Shown here one piece after another: positions 34,395-43,449 of a stretch of DNA of 64,000 bases. Position 1 is the stretch's first letter; every line of letters begins with the position of its first letter. The translations under genes and the position numbers were made by a program. Source of the stretch: Corallococcus carmarthensis (GTDB lineage Bacteria; Myxococcota; Myxococcia; Myxococcales; Myxococcaceae). Under the pieces are notes generated by a model. The model saw nothing but the letters and a program-made list of their open reading frames with translations. It was not told where the DNA came from and made no database searches. The stretch is from assembly GCF_003611695.1 (NCBI RefSeq), contig NZ_RAWE01000003.1, positions 62,001 through 126,000 on the forward strand. Direction: 5' to 3'.

Positions 34395-35858
34395 TCAGCG
34401 CGGCGCGGCGCTGGCGATGAGGTCGTTGATCATCTGCGGCATCTCCGTCGCAGCGCCGACGTCGAACCTGTCGAGGCTCATGAAGAACCCGACGCCGCGA
34501 ACGGGCGAGAACGCGAGGTAGTTGAACACGCCCGTCGTGGCACCGGCCTTCTGGAGGATGAACGGCCGGTCGCCCCTGGGCATCATCACGACCCAGCCAA
34601 GGCCCATCGCATCCATGTGGCCGGACTCGTCCAGCCCGAGGACGGGGTGCAGCCCGTCGCGCTGTACGTAGGTGGCGTGGTCCAGGAGCCGCGTCTCCGC
34701 GTCGAGCCGGTCCGGGTTTCCGCCCGTCTCCAGATGCCACTGGAGCCACCGGAGGAGGTCCTCGGGGGTCGAGTACAGGCCGCTGGCACCGCGAGGTGTG
34801 GAGTCGTGCTGCCCCCTGGGCCACGGCTTGCCGTCGGGCATGTAGCCGCCGAACAGGTTCTGGCCGCGGTCGTCGCTGCTCCCCTTCTTCCAGGGTGGCT
34901 CGGTGAACGAGGTGTGCCCGAGCTGGAGCGGTGCCAGCACTTCTTGGTTCAACAGGTCGCCATAGGATGCACTCTTTGACGTGTGGCACTGGTCGAACAG
35001 CGCCCGGGAGAGGACGTTGAAGCCGACGTTCGAGTAGAGCGCACCCGTTCCCGGCGGGAACAGGACGGACGGCAGCAGCTCTGGCTTCGGCGCTTCGAGC
35101 CCGATGTTCGGCGTGATCTCGCGGGGCAGGCCGCTCGTGTGCGTGACCAGATCGATGAAGCGGATGGCCGGATTCTCGACCACCTGTTCCGTGAAGCGGG
35201 CCTCGCCCTTCGCGACCATCCTGGCGAGCAGGTGTCCCGCGAACGCCTTGGTGATGGAGCCGAGGGGTATGAGCGTCTGTTCGTCCGGCACGCAGGAGAC
35301 GTTGGCATCGCCCCACCCCAGGACCGTGCTCGCGAACGTCCCATCCGCGGCCCGGACGATGGCGCCGATCACCATCTTGGGGAGCTGGTACTTGAATTGA
35401 AAGATATCGCCAGCGAACGCTGCGCCTTCCACGAGCGGCTGGAGCCGCGCATGCGCCGCCGAGAACGGGAACATCTTGTCGATCTGGTATTGCCAGATGA
35501 GCAGATGCCCCGAGTCCCTGAAGGTCCCAACGTCGCCGTATTGCTTTTCGAGCGGCTCGGGTTCAACGCCGCTTCCCCGGTAGAGCCCGAGGATGAGGAT
35601 GGACTTCTCGCCGTCCTGCTTCAGGTAACAGGTGAAGTCCCGGCTGGCGCGGGTCAGCCCCAGATAGACCATGGCCTGGCGCGCCGGATCCTTCGTCAGG
35701 TCGAGCAACGCGACATCCACGAAGTTGCTCTCGCCGGGCACGATCCGGGTCCCCACCGGCAGGGAAATCTCCTCCTGGGCGAAGCCCTCGTAGCCCGTCA
35801 CATGGAGGGTCTGGTTCGCGAGGGTCAGGATGCGAAGGGTGGGATTGGGGTTGTCCAT
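34395..35858 (-). CDS. serine hydrolase, class C beta-lactamase/AmpH-like, with extra N-terminal domain
   Basis: This is a 487-residue protein. Residues about 165-485 carry the beta-lactamase-related fold, with Ser201-Ile-Thr-Lys204 (SxxK) and Tyr275-Ser-Asn277 (YxN). VTHTSGLP and GASGLYSTPEDLLRWLQWHL are typical of this superfamily. The first 140 residues are an unrelated beta-rich domain (TLANQTLHVTGYEG, VDVALLDLTKDP). There is no signal peptide, unlike most family members. ATG 35858 has GAGG upstream; the frame is open to 36020 but reads poorly. Substrates may be peptides, D-amino-acid amides or esters. It is tail-to-tail with the receptor lipoprotein (stop adjacent at 34394/34395). Confidence 0.75.
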   Translation of the reverse strand: MDNPNPTLRILTLANQTLHVTGYEGFAQEEISLPVGTRIVPGESNFVDVALLDLTKDPARQAMVYLGLTRASRDFTCYLKQDGEKSILILGLYRGSGVEPEPLEKQYGDVGTFRDSGHLLIWQYQIDKMFPFSAAHARLQPLVEGAAFAGDIFQFKYQLPKMVIGAIVRAADGTFASTVLGWGDANVSCVPDEQTLIPLGSITKAFAGHLLARMVAKGEARFTEQVVENPAIRFIDLVTHTSGLPREITPNIGLEAPKPELLPSVLFPPGTGALYSNVGFNVLSRALFDQCHTSKSASYGDLLNQEVLAPLQLGHTSFTEPPWKKGSSDDRGQNLFGGYMPDGKPWPRGQHDSTPRGASGLYSTPEDLLRWLQWHLETGGNPDRLDAETRLLDHATYVQRDGLHPVLGLDESGHMDAMGLGWVVMMPRGDRPFILQKAGATTGVFNYLAFSPVRGVGFFMSLDRFDVGAATEMPQMINDLIASAAPR

Positions 35859-35903
35859 GATGACCTCGGAAAGTACACGAAGAACGAAGGTGCACCGTTG
35901 CCA

Positions 35904-35920
35904 GGGGGACAACATCCCCC
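35904..35920. other. small hairpin in the serine-hydrolase leader
   Basis: GGGGGA and TCCCCC flank CAACA at 35904-35920, 46 bp upstream of the serine hydrolase start on the minus strand. It could be a leader hairpin. The 210-bp gap between the divergent genes is otherwise featureless to me. Confidence 0.25.
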
Positions 35921-36068
35921 GCCACTTGTAACCTCCCAGGCCACGGTCGCCCGCGCACCCCAGCGTGATTCCGCGCGGTTGAAGACGGCCATGTCCTTGC
36001 AGCGCTCGTGAGCACTCCAACGCTTCACGTCCTTCCCGGGATGTGGGCGCACCCGCGGAGCCGCACGC

Positions 36069-39000
36069 ATGAGACGCAACCGACTCATTGCTTCATCCTC
36101 CCATCCCCGCCTCCGGCCCGTCCTGGGCGCGCTGGTCGTCGCGGCCTCACTGGGCGCGGCGAGCGCAGAAGCCGCGGCCCTCAAGGTCATGCCCCTGGGG
36201 CTTGGCTCCGGAACCGTCACCACGACTGGCATCAACTGCAACAGCACCGGTGGGGACTGCGACGAAACCTATGCGTCCACCGTCACCGTGACGCTCACCG
36301 CCACGCCGTCCCTGGGGTCCACCTTCGCTGGCTGGAACATCGACCTGGACGCGGACCTGTCGTCCACCCCGGACTGCACGGGCACGGCGTCCACCTGCGT
36401 CCTGCCCATGAACGTGGCGCGCTCCGTGAAGCCTGTCTTCCGGCTCGCGGCGGGCACCGTCAATCCCATCCCTGTCGCCAACGCGAGCGCCATCACGCCC
36501 GAGGAGATCGAGAGCTACCTCAACAACCCCACCAACGCGGGCACGAACACCGTGGCCCGCTTCATCAGCGCCCTGCCGGACGAGTACAGGGCCAGCCCCA
36601 TCCTGATGGCGCGCTCGGAGAGCCTCCAGACGGGCACCGCGGAGCACCCGCGCCTCCTGCTCGCCAGCAAGACTGCCCGGTCCGTCTTCTCCATCGGGCC
36701 CGCGCCGCATGCGTCCTATCCAGGCTCGCATCCGGACGTCATCGAATACATGCAGTGGGACGAGGCGACGAAGAACTTCCGCTTCCACGAAATCATCCTC
36801 ACGGCCATCCCCCAGATGGGCGTCATCCCGCCGCGCTCGCGCCACATCGAGAAGGATGACGGGAAGTGCTCCGCCTGCCACTCGACGCGCAACGTGCTCA
36901 ACCGCACGGGCACCCCCGGCACGGATGGCTTTCCGGTGGGCGTCATCAAGACGAAGAACAAGCCCAACTGGGACCCGTACGACAGCTGGGGCGGCATGCT
37001 CCCCTTCAACCGGGACCGGCTCTACCAGGGCTCGGTGGACACCGCCGCGTTCCGCAAGCTCTTCAATCCCTGGACGTGGCGGACGCAGCCCGCGGTCCGC
37101 CAGCTCGTCGAACAGCTCCGGCTGCAACCGCCGGGGCGTCTGCCCGCGGGCAGCCCCCACCTCATCACGCGCTACCGGGGCGGCCCCAACGACGGCACGC
37201 CGCGCTTCTCCTTCGACACGTCGCCCCCGGTGACGACGGAGCCCGCCCCGTCGGGGAGTTCGACCATCGCGACGGCGTATGCCTTCAACGGCCTGCCGGG
37301 CAGCGGCGCGCTCACGAATGTCACGCGGGGCGGGACATCCGTCACGCTGTTCCATGACTCACCCATTTCCGGGGACGAGGGGCGTGGCGTTCAGCTCTTC
37401 GACCTGCTGGGCGGCCTGGATGGCAGCCTCAACCAGCGGAGAATCGCGGACGAGCTCGCCAGCCACCGCTGGGCGACCGGCAGCGTGTACATCGACCCGC
37501 GCCCGGTGGCCCTGGCCATCACCAAGGGCTGCCTCACCATCAACACGTCGCTGAACACGGTGCAGAGCAGCCCCACCGGACTGGCGGTGGACCAGGCGTT
37601 CTTCACGTCGCGCAACGGCATGGGCATCAACGCCCTGCGCGACGACACCCTGGCGCGCACCCAGAGCATCCCGCGCCGCAAGGCCGACATCGAGAAGCTC
37701 AACCTGAGCCGGACCGGCGACCCGTATCTGGTGACCGGCACGACGGTGAACGGCACCATCCCGCAATACGGCGCCGCGACCAGCGCGTCCACGGACGTGT
37801 CCCTGCCCCGCCTGCGGCAGGAGGTGTTCCGCCGGCCCATCGACAATCCGGTCGCCGACTCGACGGTCATGGGCGGCATCCTCGTGGACCGGGAGCAGTA
37901 CACCCCCAACACGAACCTGGTGACTCTGTACCGGTACTTCCTGGAGCCGCTTGGCGTGTCGGTGGACAAGTGGTCCCTGGGCGTGCGCGGCCGCTCCCGC
38001 GCCTATGGCTTCGCCGACGTGTTCGGTTCGTACACCGGTGCGCTCCAGACGGAGCTCGAGGCCAACCTGACGGCGGATCCCATCCCCGGACTGGTGACGC
38101 CCTTCTCCTGCGCCAGCCTGATTCCGGCCGTGAACGCCACGCTGGCCTCGCTGCCGCTCCCGGGCGCCGTGCCGACGTACACGGACGTGCAGCGCATCTT
38201 CAACAAGAGCTGCATCGAGTGCCACGGCGGGCTGGACTACCCGCCGTACAAGAACTTCGGCACCTACCTGAACCTGGCCGAGGACCAGAGCAGCCCCAGC
38301 GCGAATCCGCTCACGGCGCCGCACGACATCGCGGCGGTCTACGCCACCAGCCTGATGGGCCCGCTGTACGACCGCATCACCCGCACGACGGAGGACTGCC
38401 CCAGCGGGATGATGCCGTGTGGCGGACCGCCGCTGAGCAGGACGGACACCGAAACCATCAAGCGGTGGATCCAGGGCGGCAATCCCTCCACGTGGGGAGA
38501 CCCGCACCTGACGACGCTGGACGGCGTGCGCTACGACTTCCAGGGCGCCGGTGAGTACGTGCTCCTGCGCGACCCCGGGCTGGAGCTCCAGGCGCGCCAC
38601 ACGCCCGTGCAGACGGAGACCCCCGTGGGGCCGGATCCGCACACCGGCCTGACGGCCTGCGCGAGCATCACCACGGCGGTGGCGGCGCGCGTCGGCCCGC
38701 ATCGCATCAGCTACCAGATGAACGTGGAGCGGCGGGAACTGCTGGAACTGCGCGTGGACGGCAAGACGGTGTCGTTGGACAAGGGGGAACTGCTGCTCCC
38801 CTCCGGCGGACGCATCACGCGCACGTCCGCGACCGGCGGCATCCGGATTGAATCCGCGGGAGGCACGCGCATCACCGTCACCACGGATTGGTGGGCGCAC
38901 TACGGCCTCTGGTACATGAACATCGACGTGCAGCAGGCGCGCGCGACGGAGGGCCTGCTGGGCCCCATCGCCCCGGGCAACTGGCTGCCCGTGCTGCCGG

Positions 39001-39662
39001 ACGGGTCGCAGCTGGGAGAGCGTCCCTCGGACCTCGGGGACCGGCACGTCGCGCTGTACCAGAAGCTCGGCGAGTCCTGGCGGGTGACGAAGAACACGTC
39101 CCTCTTCGACTACGCCTCCGGGTACTCCACCGACTCGTACACGCTGCGGGAGTGGCCGGAGTACAAGGCGGACCAGTGCCGCATCACCAAGGCGCCGCCC
39201 GGCATTCCGGTGGTGGAGCCGCTGAAGGCCATCCCGCTGGAGGAGGCGGAGGTGCTGTGCAAGGGCGTCTCGAAGGAGCGCCTGCGCGACTGCGCCCAGG
39301 ACGTGGCCGCGACCGGCGAGCCGGGCTTCGCCAAGACGTTCATCACCACGGAGAAGCTGGGCCGGAACCTCCCGCCGGAAGTGCTGGAGCTGGTGTCGCC
39401 GAAGGACAACACCACCGCCTCCAGGACGGTGACCTTCGAGTGGAAGGACGCGTACGACAAGGACGGTGACGCCGTCGTCTACCGGCACTGCGTCTGGAAC
39501 GTGAACAGCCGCTTCACCTACGCGGCCTGCACGAAGGGAGTGGCCGAGCAGTCCCGGACGATGACGATGGAGTCCGGCGGGGACTACTTCTGGAAGGTCC
39601 TCGCCGAGGACGGCCGGGGTGGCACCACGGAGAGCCGCACCTGGCGTGTGACGGTGAAGTAG
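36069..39662 (+). CDS. large exported cytochrome c-type protein with von Willebrand D domain
   Basis: This is a 1197-residue protein with a Sec signal (VVAASLGAASAEAAA). A divergent InlB/bacterial repeat sits at about 45-125 (SGTVTTTGINCNSTGGDC, STFAGWN). Haem-c motifs are CSACH (267-271) and CIECH (715-719). A von Willebrand D-type domain starts near 809 (WGDPHLTTLDGVRYDFQGAG). A C-terminal beta-sandwich covers about 1100-1197. It could be an extracellular electron-transfer or redox protein attached to a surface-binding module. Haem attachment requires the Ccm machinery, which is not in this window. The architecture is unusual. A strong hairpin follows the stop. Confidence 0.8.
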   Translation: MRRNRLIASSSHPRLRPVLGALVVAASLGAASAEAAALKVMPLGLGSGTVTTTGINCNSTGGDCDETYASTVTVTLTATPSLGSTFAGWNIDLDADLSSTPDCTGTASTCVLPMNVARSVKPVFRLAAGTVNPIPVANASAITPEEIESYLNNPTNAGTNTVARFISALPDEYRASPILMARSESLQTGTAEHPRLLLASKTARSVFSIGPAPHASYPGSHPDVIEYMQWDEATKNFRFHEIILTAIPQMGVIPPRSRHIEKDDGKCSACHSTRNVLNRTGTPGTDGFPVGVIKTKNKPNWDPYDSWGGMLPFNRDRLYQGSVDTAAFRKLFNPWTWRTQPAVRQLVEQLRLQPPGRLPAGSPHLITRYRGGPNDGTPRFSFDTSPPVTTEPAPSGSSTIATAYAFNGLPGSGALTNVTRGGTSVTLFHDSPISGDEGRGVQLFDLLGGLDGSLNQRRIADELASHRWATGSVYIDPRPVALAITKGCLTINTSLNTVQSSPTGLAVDQAFFTSRNGMGINALRDDTLARTQSIPRRKADIEKLNLSRTGDPYLVTGTTVNGTIPQYGAATSASTDVSLPRLRQEVFRRPIDNPVADSTVMGGILVDREQYTPNTNLVTLYRYFLEPLGVSVDKWSLGVRGRSRAYGFADVFGSYTGALQTELEANLTADPIPGLVTPFSCASLIPAVNATLASLPLPGAVPTYTDVQRIFNKSCIECHGGLDYPPYKNFGTYLNLAEDQSSPSANPLTAPHDIAAVYATSLMGPLYDRITRTTEDCPSGMMPCGGPPLSRTDTETIKRWIQGGNPSTWGDPHLTTLDGVRYDFQGAGEYVLLRDPGLELQARHTPVQTETPVGPDPHTGLTACASITTAVAARVGPHRISYQMNVERRELLELRVDGKTVSLDKGELLLPSGGRITRTSATGGIRIESAGGTRITVTTDWWAHYGLWYMNIDVQQARATEGLLGPIAPGNWLPVLPDGSQLGERPSDLGDRHVALYQKLGESWRVTKNTSLFDYASGYSTDSYTLREWPEYKADQCRITKAPPGIPVVEPLKAIPLEEAEVLCKGVSKERLRDCAQDVAATGEPGFAKTFITTEKLGRNLPPEVLELVSPKDNTTASRTVTFEWKDAYDKDGDAVVYRHCVWNVNSRFTYAACTKGVAEQSRTMTMESGGDYFWKVLAEDGRGGTTESRTWRVTVK

Positions 39663-39685
39663 CCAGGCGTCACCGTGGAAGGACG

Positions 39686-39720
39686 AAGGCCCCGGACCGC
39701 GTGCTCGCGTCCGGGGCCTT
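39686..39720. terminator. 12-bp perfect stem after the cytochrome/VWD gene
   Basis: AAGGCCCCGGAC (39686-39697) pairs with GTCCGGGGCCTT (39709-39720) over an 11-nt loop, 23 bp past the stop. It is a likely terminator; there is no U tract beyond the final TT. Confidence 0.65.
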
Positions 39721-39781
39721 GCCGTGTGGGGCCGCTGTTTGCCCAGGCAACGCAAGGCGGCTGCTGGCAAGGTCCCAGGCC

Positions 39782-41773
39782 ATGCCACGCGCCCAGACGC
39801 CCAGGAAGCCCGACACCGCCGCGTTGATGAAGAAGGCGGACCGGTTGCTGGATGAGACGCCGCCCCTATTGGACGAAGCCATCCCGCTCCTGCGCGAGGT
39901 GGTGGCGGCGGATCCGGAGCATCTGCTGGCGCTGCACTCGCTCAACTGGGCCCTGGATCCGACCCGGCGCATGGAGCCCCATCGCTGGGAACACGAGGTG
40001 AAGGCCGAGCATTGGCGGGTGCGCGACCGCGTTCTCGAGTTGACGCGCGGCACGAAGCCCGGAGGAAAGCTGACCACCGCGCAGAAGGCCCGCGCGCTGG
40101 CGCTGAGCCAGTGGGCCGAGGACCTGGTGCGCCGCGAGCCGACGGCGAAGCAGCTCGAGCAGGCCGAGGCCGCGCTGGAGGAGTCGGAAGGCCTGCGCGA
40201 GCTGGTGGACCAAGCCCGAGCGCGTCGCGGACTCGAAGCGTGGCGCGCGCTGCGCGAGGGCCCGCCGGAGCAGGGCTACCGGAAGTTGCTCGCCCGCGTG
40301 GAGCAGACTCCCGGCATGCGCGCCCACGACGTGGAGAGCGACGACGATCCGCTCGCCTTCCAGGGCCTGGAGGGGGCCTTCTCCGACGAAGGCTTCCACG
40401 CGTGGCTCCGGAAGCAGAAGCCCGCGCGGCGTCCCCCGGCACGCCAGGCCAAGGCCCTGAACGAAGGATTCCTGCTGGCGGCGGGGCTCGACGCGGCCCC
40501 CTTCTTCGGCCCCGGGTTCGAAGGCCACAGCCGGACCGGCCGCGTGCTGGCCCTGGTCGCGCTGGGGGCCGACCTGGAGGCCCGGGACAAGAACAAGCGC
40601 GGGGCGCTCCACCTGGCCGCGATGGTGGACGACCCGGCGCTGCTGGAGGAGCTGCTTCGTCTGGGGGCGGCTCCTGACGTCACCGACGCGGCGAAGGCCA
40701 CGCCCCTGCATGCCGCGGCCGAATACGGCAGCACGTCCTGCATCGCCCTGCTGGCCGGAGGCGGTGTTCCCGTGGACGCGCGGGACCAATCCGGGCGCAC
40801 GGCCCTCTTCGACGCGCGGCGGGCCGACGTGGCACGAGCGCTCATCGACGCGGGGGCCAACCCCAACGCGGGCAAGGGTTGGACGCCCCTGCACCAGCAC
40901 GCGCGCGTCCAGGAACGGGGGCCCGTCATCGAGGTCCTGCTCCAGGCCGGGGCGGATGCGGCTCGAACGAACGCGGCGGGCCAGACACCGGCGCGGGAAG
41001 CGCTGGAGCACGGCCACCCGCACCTCGCCCGGCTCCTGGGCGTCCAGGCACCTTCGGGCAAGGCGGGAGCGCTGGACGTGCAACCGCTGCGGGACGCGCT
41101 GGCCCGCCGCCGGAAGGCGGTCCTCAAGGCCTGGTACTACGAGGACAAGGACGTGGCCCCGGTCGAGCAGGTGCTCGAACGGCTCGCGCTGGAAGGCGCC
41201 ACGTCGTGGGATGCGCTCGCGGCGGCGGTACGAGGCGTGCCTCCCTGGACGGCCATGGCCCTGGTGGAGCTCGCGCGGGACGTGCTCCCGGCCGAAGCGA
41301 AGACTCCGCGCATCGCCAAGCTCCCGCGCTTCGTGCGCGGGGACCTCGTGGTGAAGGGCGACGTGCACGTGGACGGGCCGTTGCTCGTGACCGGCGACCT
41401 GACGGTGGAAGGCGTGCTGCGCAATGCGGGTCCCGAAGGCATGCTCGTGGTGGGCGGCTCACTGCGCGCCAGCGGCGTGGACACGGATGGGGAAATGGTC
41501 GTGGGCCAGGACCTGGAGGCCCAGGTGGTCTGGGGTCACGGCAACGATGCCTCGCTCCGGGCCGGCGGCGTGCTGAAGGCCGAGGCGGTCATCGCGGACG
41601 GCCACGACGTGCGGGCGAAGGTGAAGGCAAGGCATCACTTCGCCGTGGATGACTTCGACGCCTCGGCCGCGTCACTCCGCCAGGTCTTCGTGCCCAAGGC
41701 CTTCGCCCGGGCACGGCTGGACCGCGAGAAGCTGTTCAATGTCCTGCGCAAGGCAGGACGTGTGCTCAGCTGA
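39782..41773 (+). CDS. ankyrin-repeat protein with C-terminal beta-solenoid (bactofilin-like) segment
   Basis: This is a 663-residue protein without a signal peptide. The N-terminal 170 residues are helical (RLLDETPPLLDEAIPLL). Ankyrin repeats run from about 275 to 415 (KRGALHLAAMVDDPALLEEL, ATPLHAAAEYGS, GWTPLHQHARV). A block of short repeated strands follows at about 515-620 (GDLVVKGDVHVDG, GDLTVEGVLRNAG, VVGGSLRASGV, VVGQDLEAQVV), as in bactofilin/polymer-forming solenoids. It is probably a cytoplasmic scaffold or protein-binding protein; there is no catalytic motif. ATG 39782 is chosen, because the frame upstream spans the terminator hairpin. Confidence 0.75.
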   Translation: MPRAQTPRKPDTAALMKKADRLLDETPPLLDEAIPLLREVVAADPEHLLALHSLNWALDPTRRMEPHRWEHEVKAEHWRVRDRVLELTRGTKPGGKLTTAQKARALALSQWAEDLVRREPTAKQLEQAEAALEESEGLRELVDQARARRGLEAWRALREGPPEQGYRKLLARVEQTPGMRAHDVESDDDPLAFQGLEGAFSDEGFHAWLRKQKPARRPPARQAKALNEGFLLAAGLDAAPFFGPGFEGHSRTGRVLALVALGADLEARDKNKRGALHLAAMVDDPALLEELLRLGAAPDVTDAAKATPLHAAAEYGSTSCIALLAGGGVPVDARDQSGRTALFDARRADVARALIDAGANPNAGKGWTPLHQHARVQERGPVIEVLLQAGADAARTNAAGQTPAREALEHGHPHLARLLGVQAPSGKAGALDVQPLRDALARRRKAVLKAWYYEDKDVAPVEQVLERLALEGATSWDALAAAVRGVPPWTAMALVELARDVLPAEAKTPRIAKLPRFVRGDLVVKGDVHVDGPLLVTGDLTVEGVLRNAGPEGMLVVGGSLRASGVDTDGEMVVGQDLEAQVVWGHGNDASLRAGGVLKAEAVIADGHDVRAKVKARHHFAVDDFDASAASLRQVFVPKAFARARLDREKLFNVLRKAGRVLS

Positions 41774-41880
41774 GTGCTTCCCTCGCGCTACGGCTTCATC
41801 ACGTTCGCGGCCTTCAACCACCGCACCATGTTGCGGGTGGGCCCAGTCTCTCCCGGAATCGCTTCGCCCCGCAGTCAGGG

Positions 41881-41906
41881 GCGGGCCATTCCGTGGACTG
41901 GCCCGC
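41881..41906. other. hairpin in the gap after the ankyrin gene
   Basis: GCGGGCC (41881-41887) and GGCCCGC (41900-41906) flank 12 nt. It may terminate the ankyrin transcript. The rest of the 255-bp gap shows nothing I can support. Confidence 0.3.
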
Positions 41907-42028
41907 ACATTGCTCTGGGTCGGGCCCGAGGGGCTCCACTCGATGGCGCGCCGGCCTCACGCCCCTTCCGGAGCCGTTCCTCCGTGGTCATTGGGCCACG
42001 GTGCGCGGCTGACTCGCCACACGCCACC

Positions 42029-42712
42029 ATGTCCAGACCCTCTCCCACCTTCCTATCCGTCCTGAGCCGCCATGGCCTGCTGCCCGCGACCGTGTGCAGC
42101 CTCCTCGCGGTGGATCTGCTGGCGGTCCGGCTCGACTGGAGCGAGCGCGCCAGCTTCGCCTTCTTGTCGTGGAACCTGTTCCTGGCATGGGCGCCCTACA
42201 CCCTGGCGCTGCTCGCACGGGTGCTCATCGCGCGGGGGCTCGGCAGTCCCTGGCGCCTGGCGCCGCTGGCGTTCGGATGGCTCGCGCTCTTCCCCAACGC
42301 GCCCTACCTCGTCACCGACTTCATCCACCTGCGTCAGCGGCCCGTGGTGCCGCTCTGGTTCGACGCGGCCCTCCTGGCCCTGTTCGCCGCCACCGGGTGG
42401 ATGCTGGGCCTGCTGTCGCTGGAGGTCTGGAAGCGGTGGCTGGAAGAGCGCTGGGGACGGACGGCGGCGTGGGCCTTCGTCGCCGTCACGTCGCTCCTGT
42501 GCGGCTATGGCATCTACCTGGGGCGGGTGGAGCGCTGGAACAGCTGGGACGTGCTCGCGCGGCCGGAGCGGCTCTTTTTCGCCATGGCCACCCACGTGCG
42601 CGAGCCCCTGGCCCACCCGGCCCTGCCCCAGGTCACCGTCTTCTTCGCCCTGCTCCTGCCGCTGTCCTACGCCGGCTATGAGGCGCTCCTCGCGCGCCTC
42701 CGCCGTCACTGA
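42029..42712 (+). CDS. DUF1361 family membrane protein
   Basis: This is a 227-residue polytopic membrane protein with about six or seven helices. The DUF1361 signature is clear: FLSWNLFLAWAPYTLALL, LFPNAPYLVTDFIHLR, and GYGIYLGRVERWNSWDVL. The function of this family is unknown; it occurs in many Gram-positive and delta-type bacteria. ATG 42029 is chosen because the upstream frame contains no credible membrane segment. Its stop overlaps the stop of the convergent GST gene by 7 bp. Confidence 0.8.
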   Translation: MSRPSPTFLSVLSRHGLLPATVCSLLAVDLLAVRLDWSERASFAFLSWNLFLAWAPYTLALLARVLIARGLGSPWRLAPLAFGWLALFPNAPYLVTDFIHLRQRPVVPLWFDAALLALFAATGWMLGLLSLEVWKRWLEERWGRTAAWAFVAVTSLLCGYGIYLGRVERWNSWDVLARPERLFFAMATHVREPLAHPALPQVTVFFALLLPLSYAGYEALLARLRRH

Positions 42713-43344
42713 CGCAGCTTGCGCTTTTCGAGCTCGGCCCCGTAGAGGCGCCGCTCCTCGGAGAAGGCCTTCGCGACGCTGGGCCGGTCCTTCAGGCGCG
42801 CGAAGTAGGCGCTGAGCGCGGGCCACTTCATGAGTTCGATGGGCGTGGCCACGCACCAGCCGAGCACCGTCACCAGGTACGCGTCCGCGACGCTGAAGCG
42901 CTCCAGCAGGAACTCACGTCCGGTGAGGTGTTGATCCAGGTAGGCCAGGCGGGCCGTCCCCCTCTCCAGGGCGTAGCTCCGCGCGCCCTCGGGCGACTTC
43001 GAGTCGAGGAGCGGGGAGAAGGTCGCCTTGTGCAGCTCCGTCCCGATGAAGGACAGCCACTGCTGGAGCCGCGTGCGCCCCCGGCTGTCGTCCGGCGCGA
43101 GGCCCGCCTGGGGCAGCGCCTGGGCAAGGTATTGCAGGATGGCTGCGTTCTCCGTGAGCACGTCCCCGTCGTCGGTGCGCAGCGCGGGGACGAGCCCGAG
43201 CGGATGCACCTGCCGGTAGTCGCTGCCGTCCTGCGTGCGCTTCGTCTTCGAGTCGACCTCGATGTACGTCGCCTCCGCGCCCGCTTCGTACAGGCAGATG
43301 CGGGTCGCGACCGAGCAGGACAGGGGAGAGAAGTAGAGCTGCAT
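42706..43344 (-). CDS. beta-class glutathione S-transferase
   Basis: This is a 212-residue protein. MQLYFSPLSCSVATRICL puts Cys10 at the beta-class GST position. GLVPAL supplies cis-Pro53 and TENAAI the gamma-glutamyl-binding Glu65. The helical domain follows with FSVADAYLVTVLGWC. The likely role is conjugation, reduction or stress protection. The gene is transcribed away from a MetR-like LysR regulator, with an operator between them, so it is probably the regulator's target. ATG 43344 is the natural family start. Confidence 0.9.
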   Translation of the reverse strand: MQLYFSPLSCSVATRICLYEAGAEATYIEVDSKTKRTQDGSDYRQVHPLGLVPALRTDDGDVLTENAAILQYLAQALPQAGLAPDDSRGRTRLQQWLSFIGTELHKATFSPLLDSKSPEGARSYALERGTARLAYLDQHLTGREFLLERFSVADAYLVTVLGWCVATPIELMKWPALSAYFARLKDRPSVAKAFSEERRLYGAELEKRKLRQ

Positions 43345-43413
43345 GGCATGTCCTCCAGGACGTCGTTGCGTGGGGCCTTCGCGAAACAGGCGGCACTCTC
43401 CGCCCTCGGGCTG

Positions 43414-43430
43414 GATGCGTCCAACGCATC
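43414..43430. promoter_or_regulatory. LysR-type operator dyad (T-N11-A)
   Basis: GATGCG and CGCATC flank TCCAA. Within it, T43416-N11-A43428 matches the LysR box. It lies 19 bp upstream of the LysR start and 70 bp upstream of the divergent GST start, the classical position for a shared autoregulatory/activation site. Confidence 0.65.
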
Positions 43431-43449
43431 GTTGGCATAGGTTCGATGC

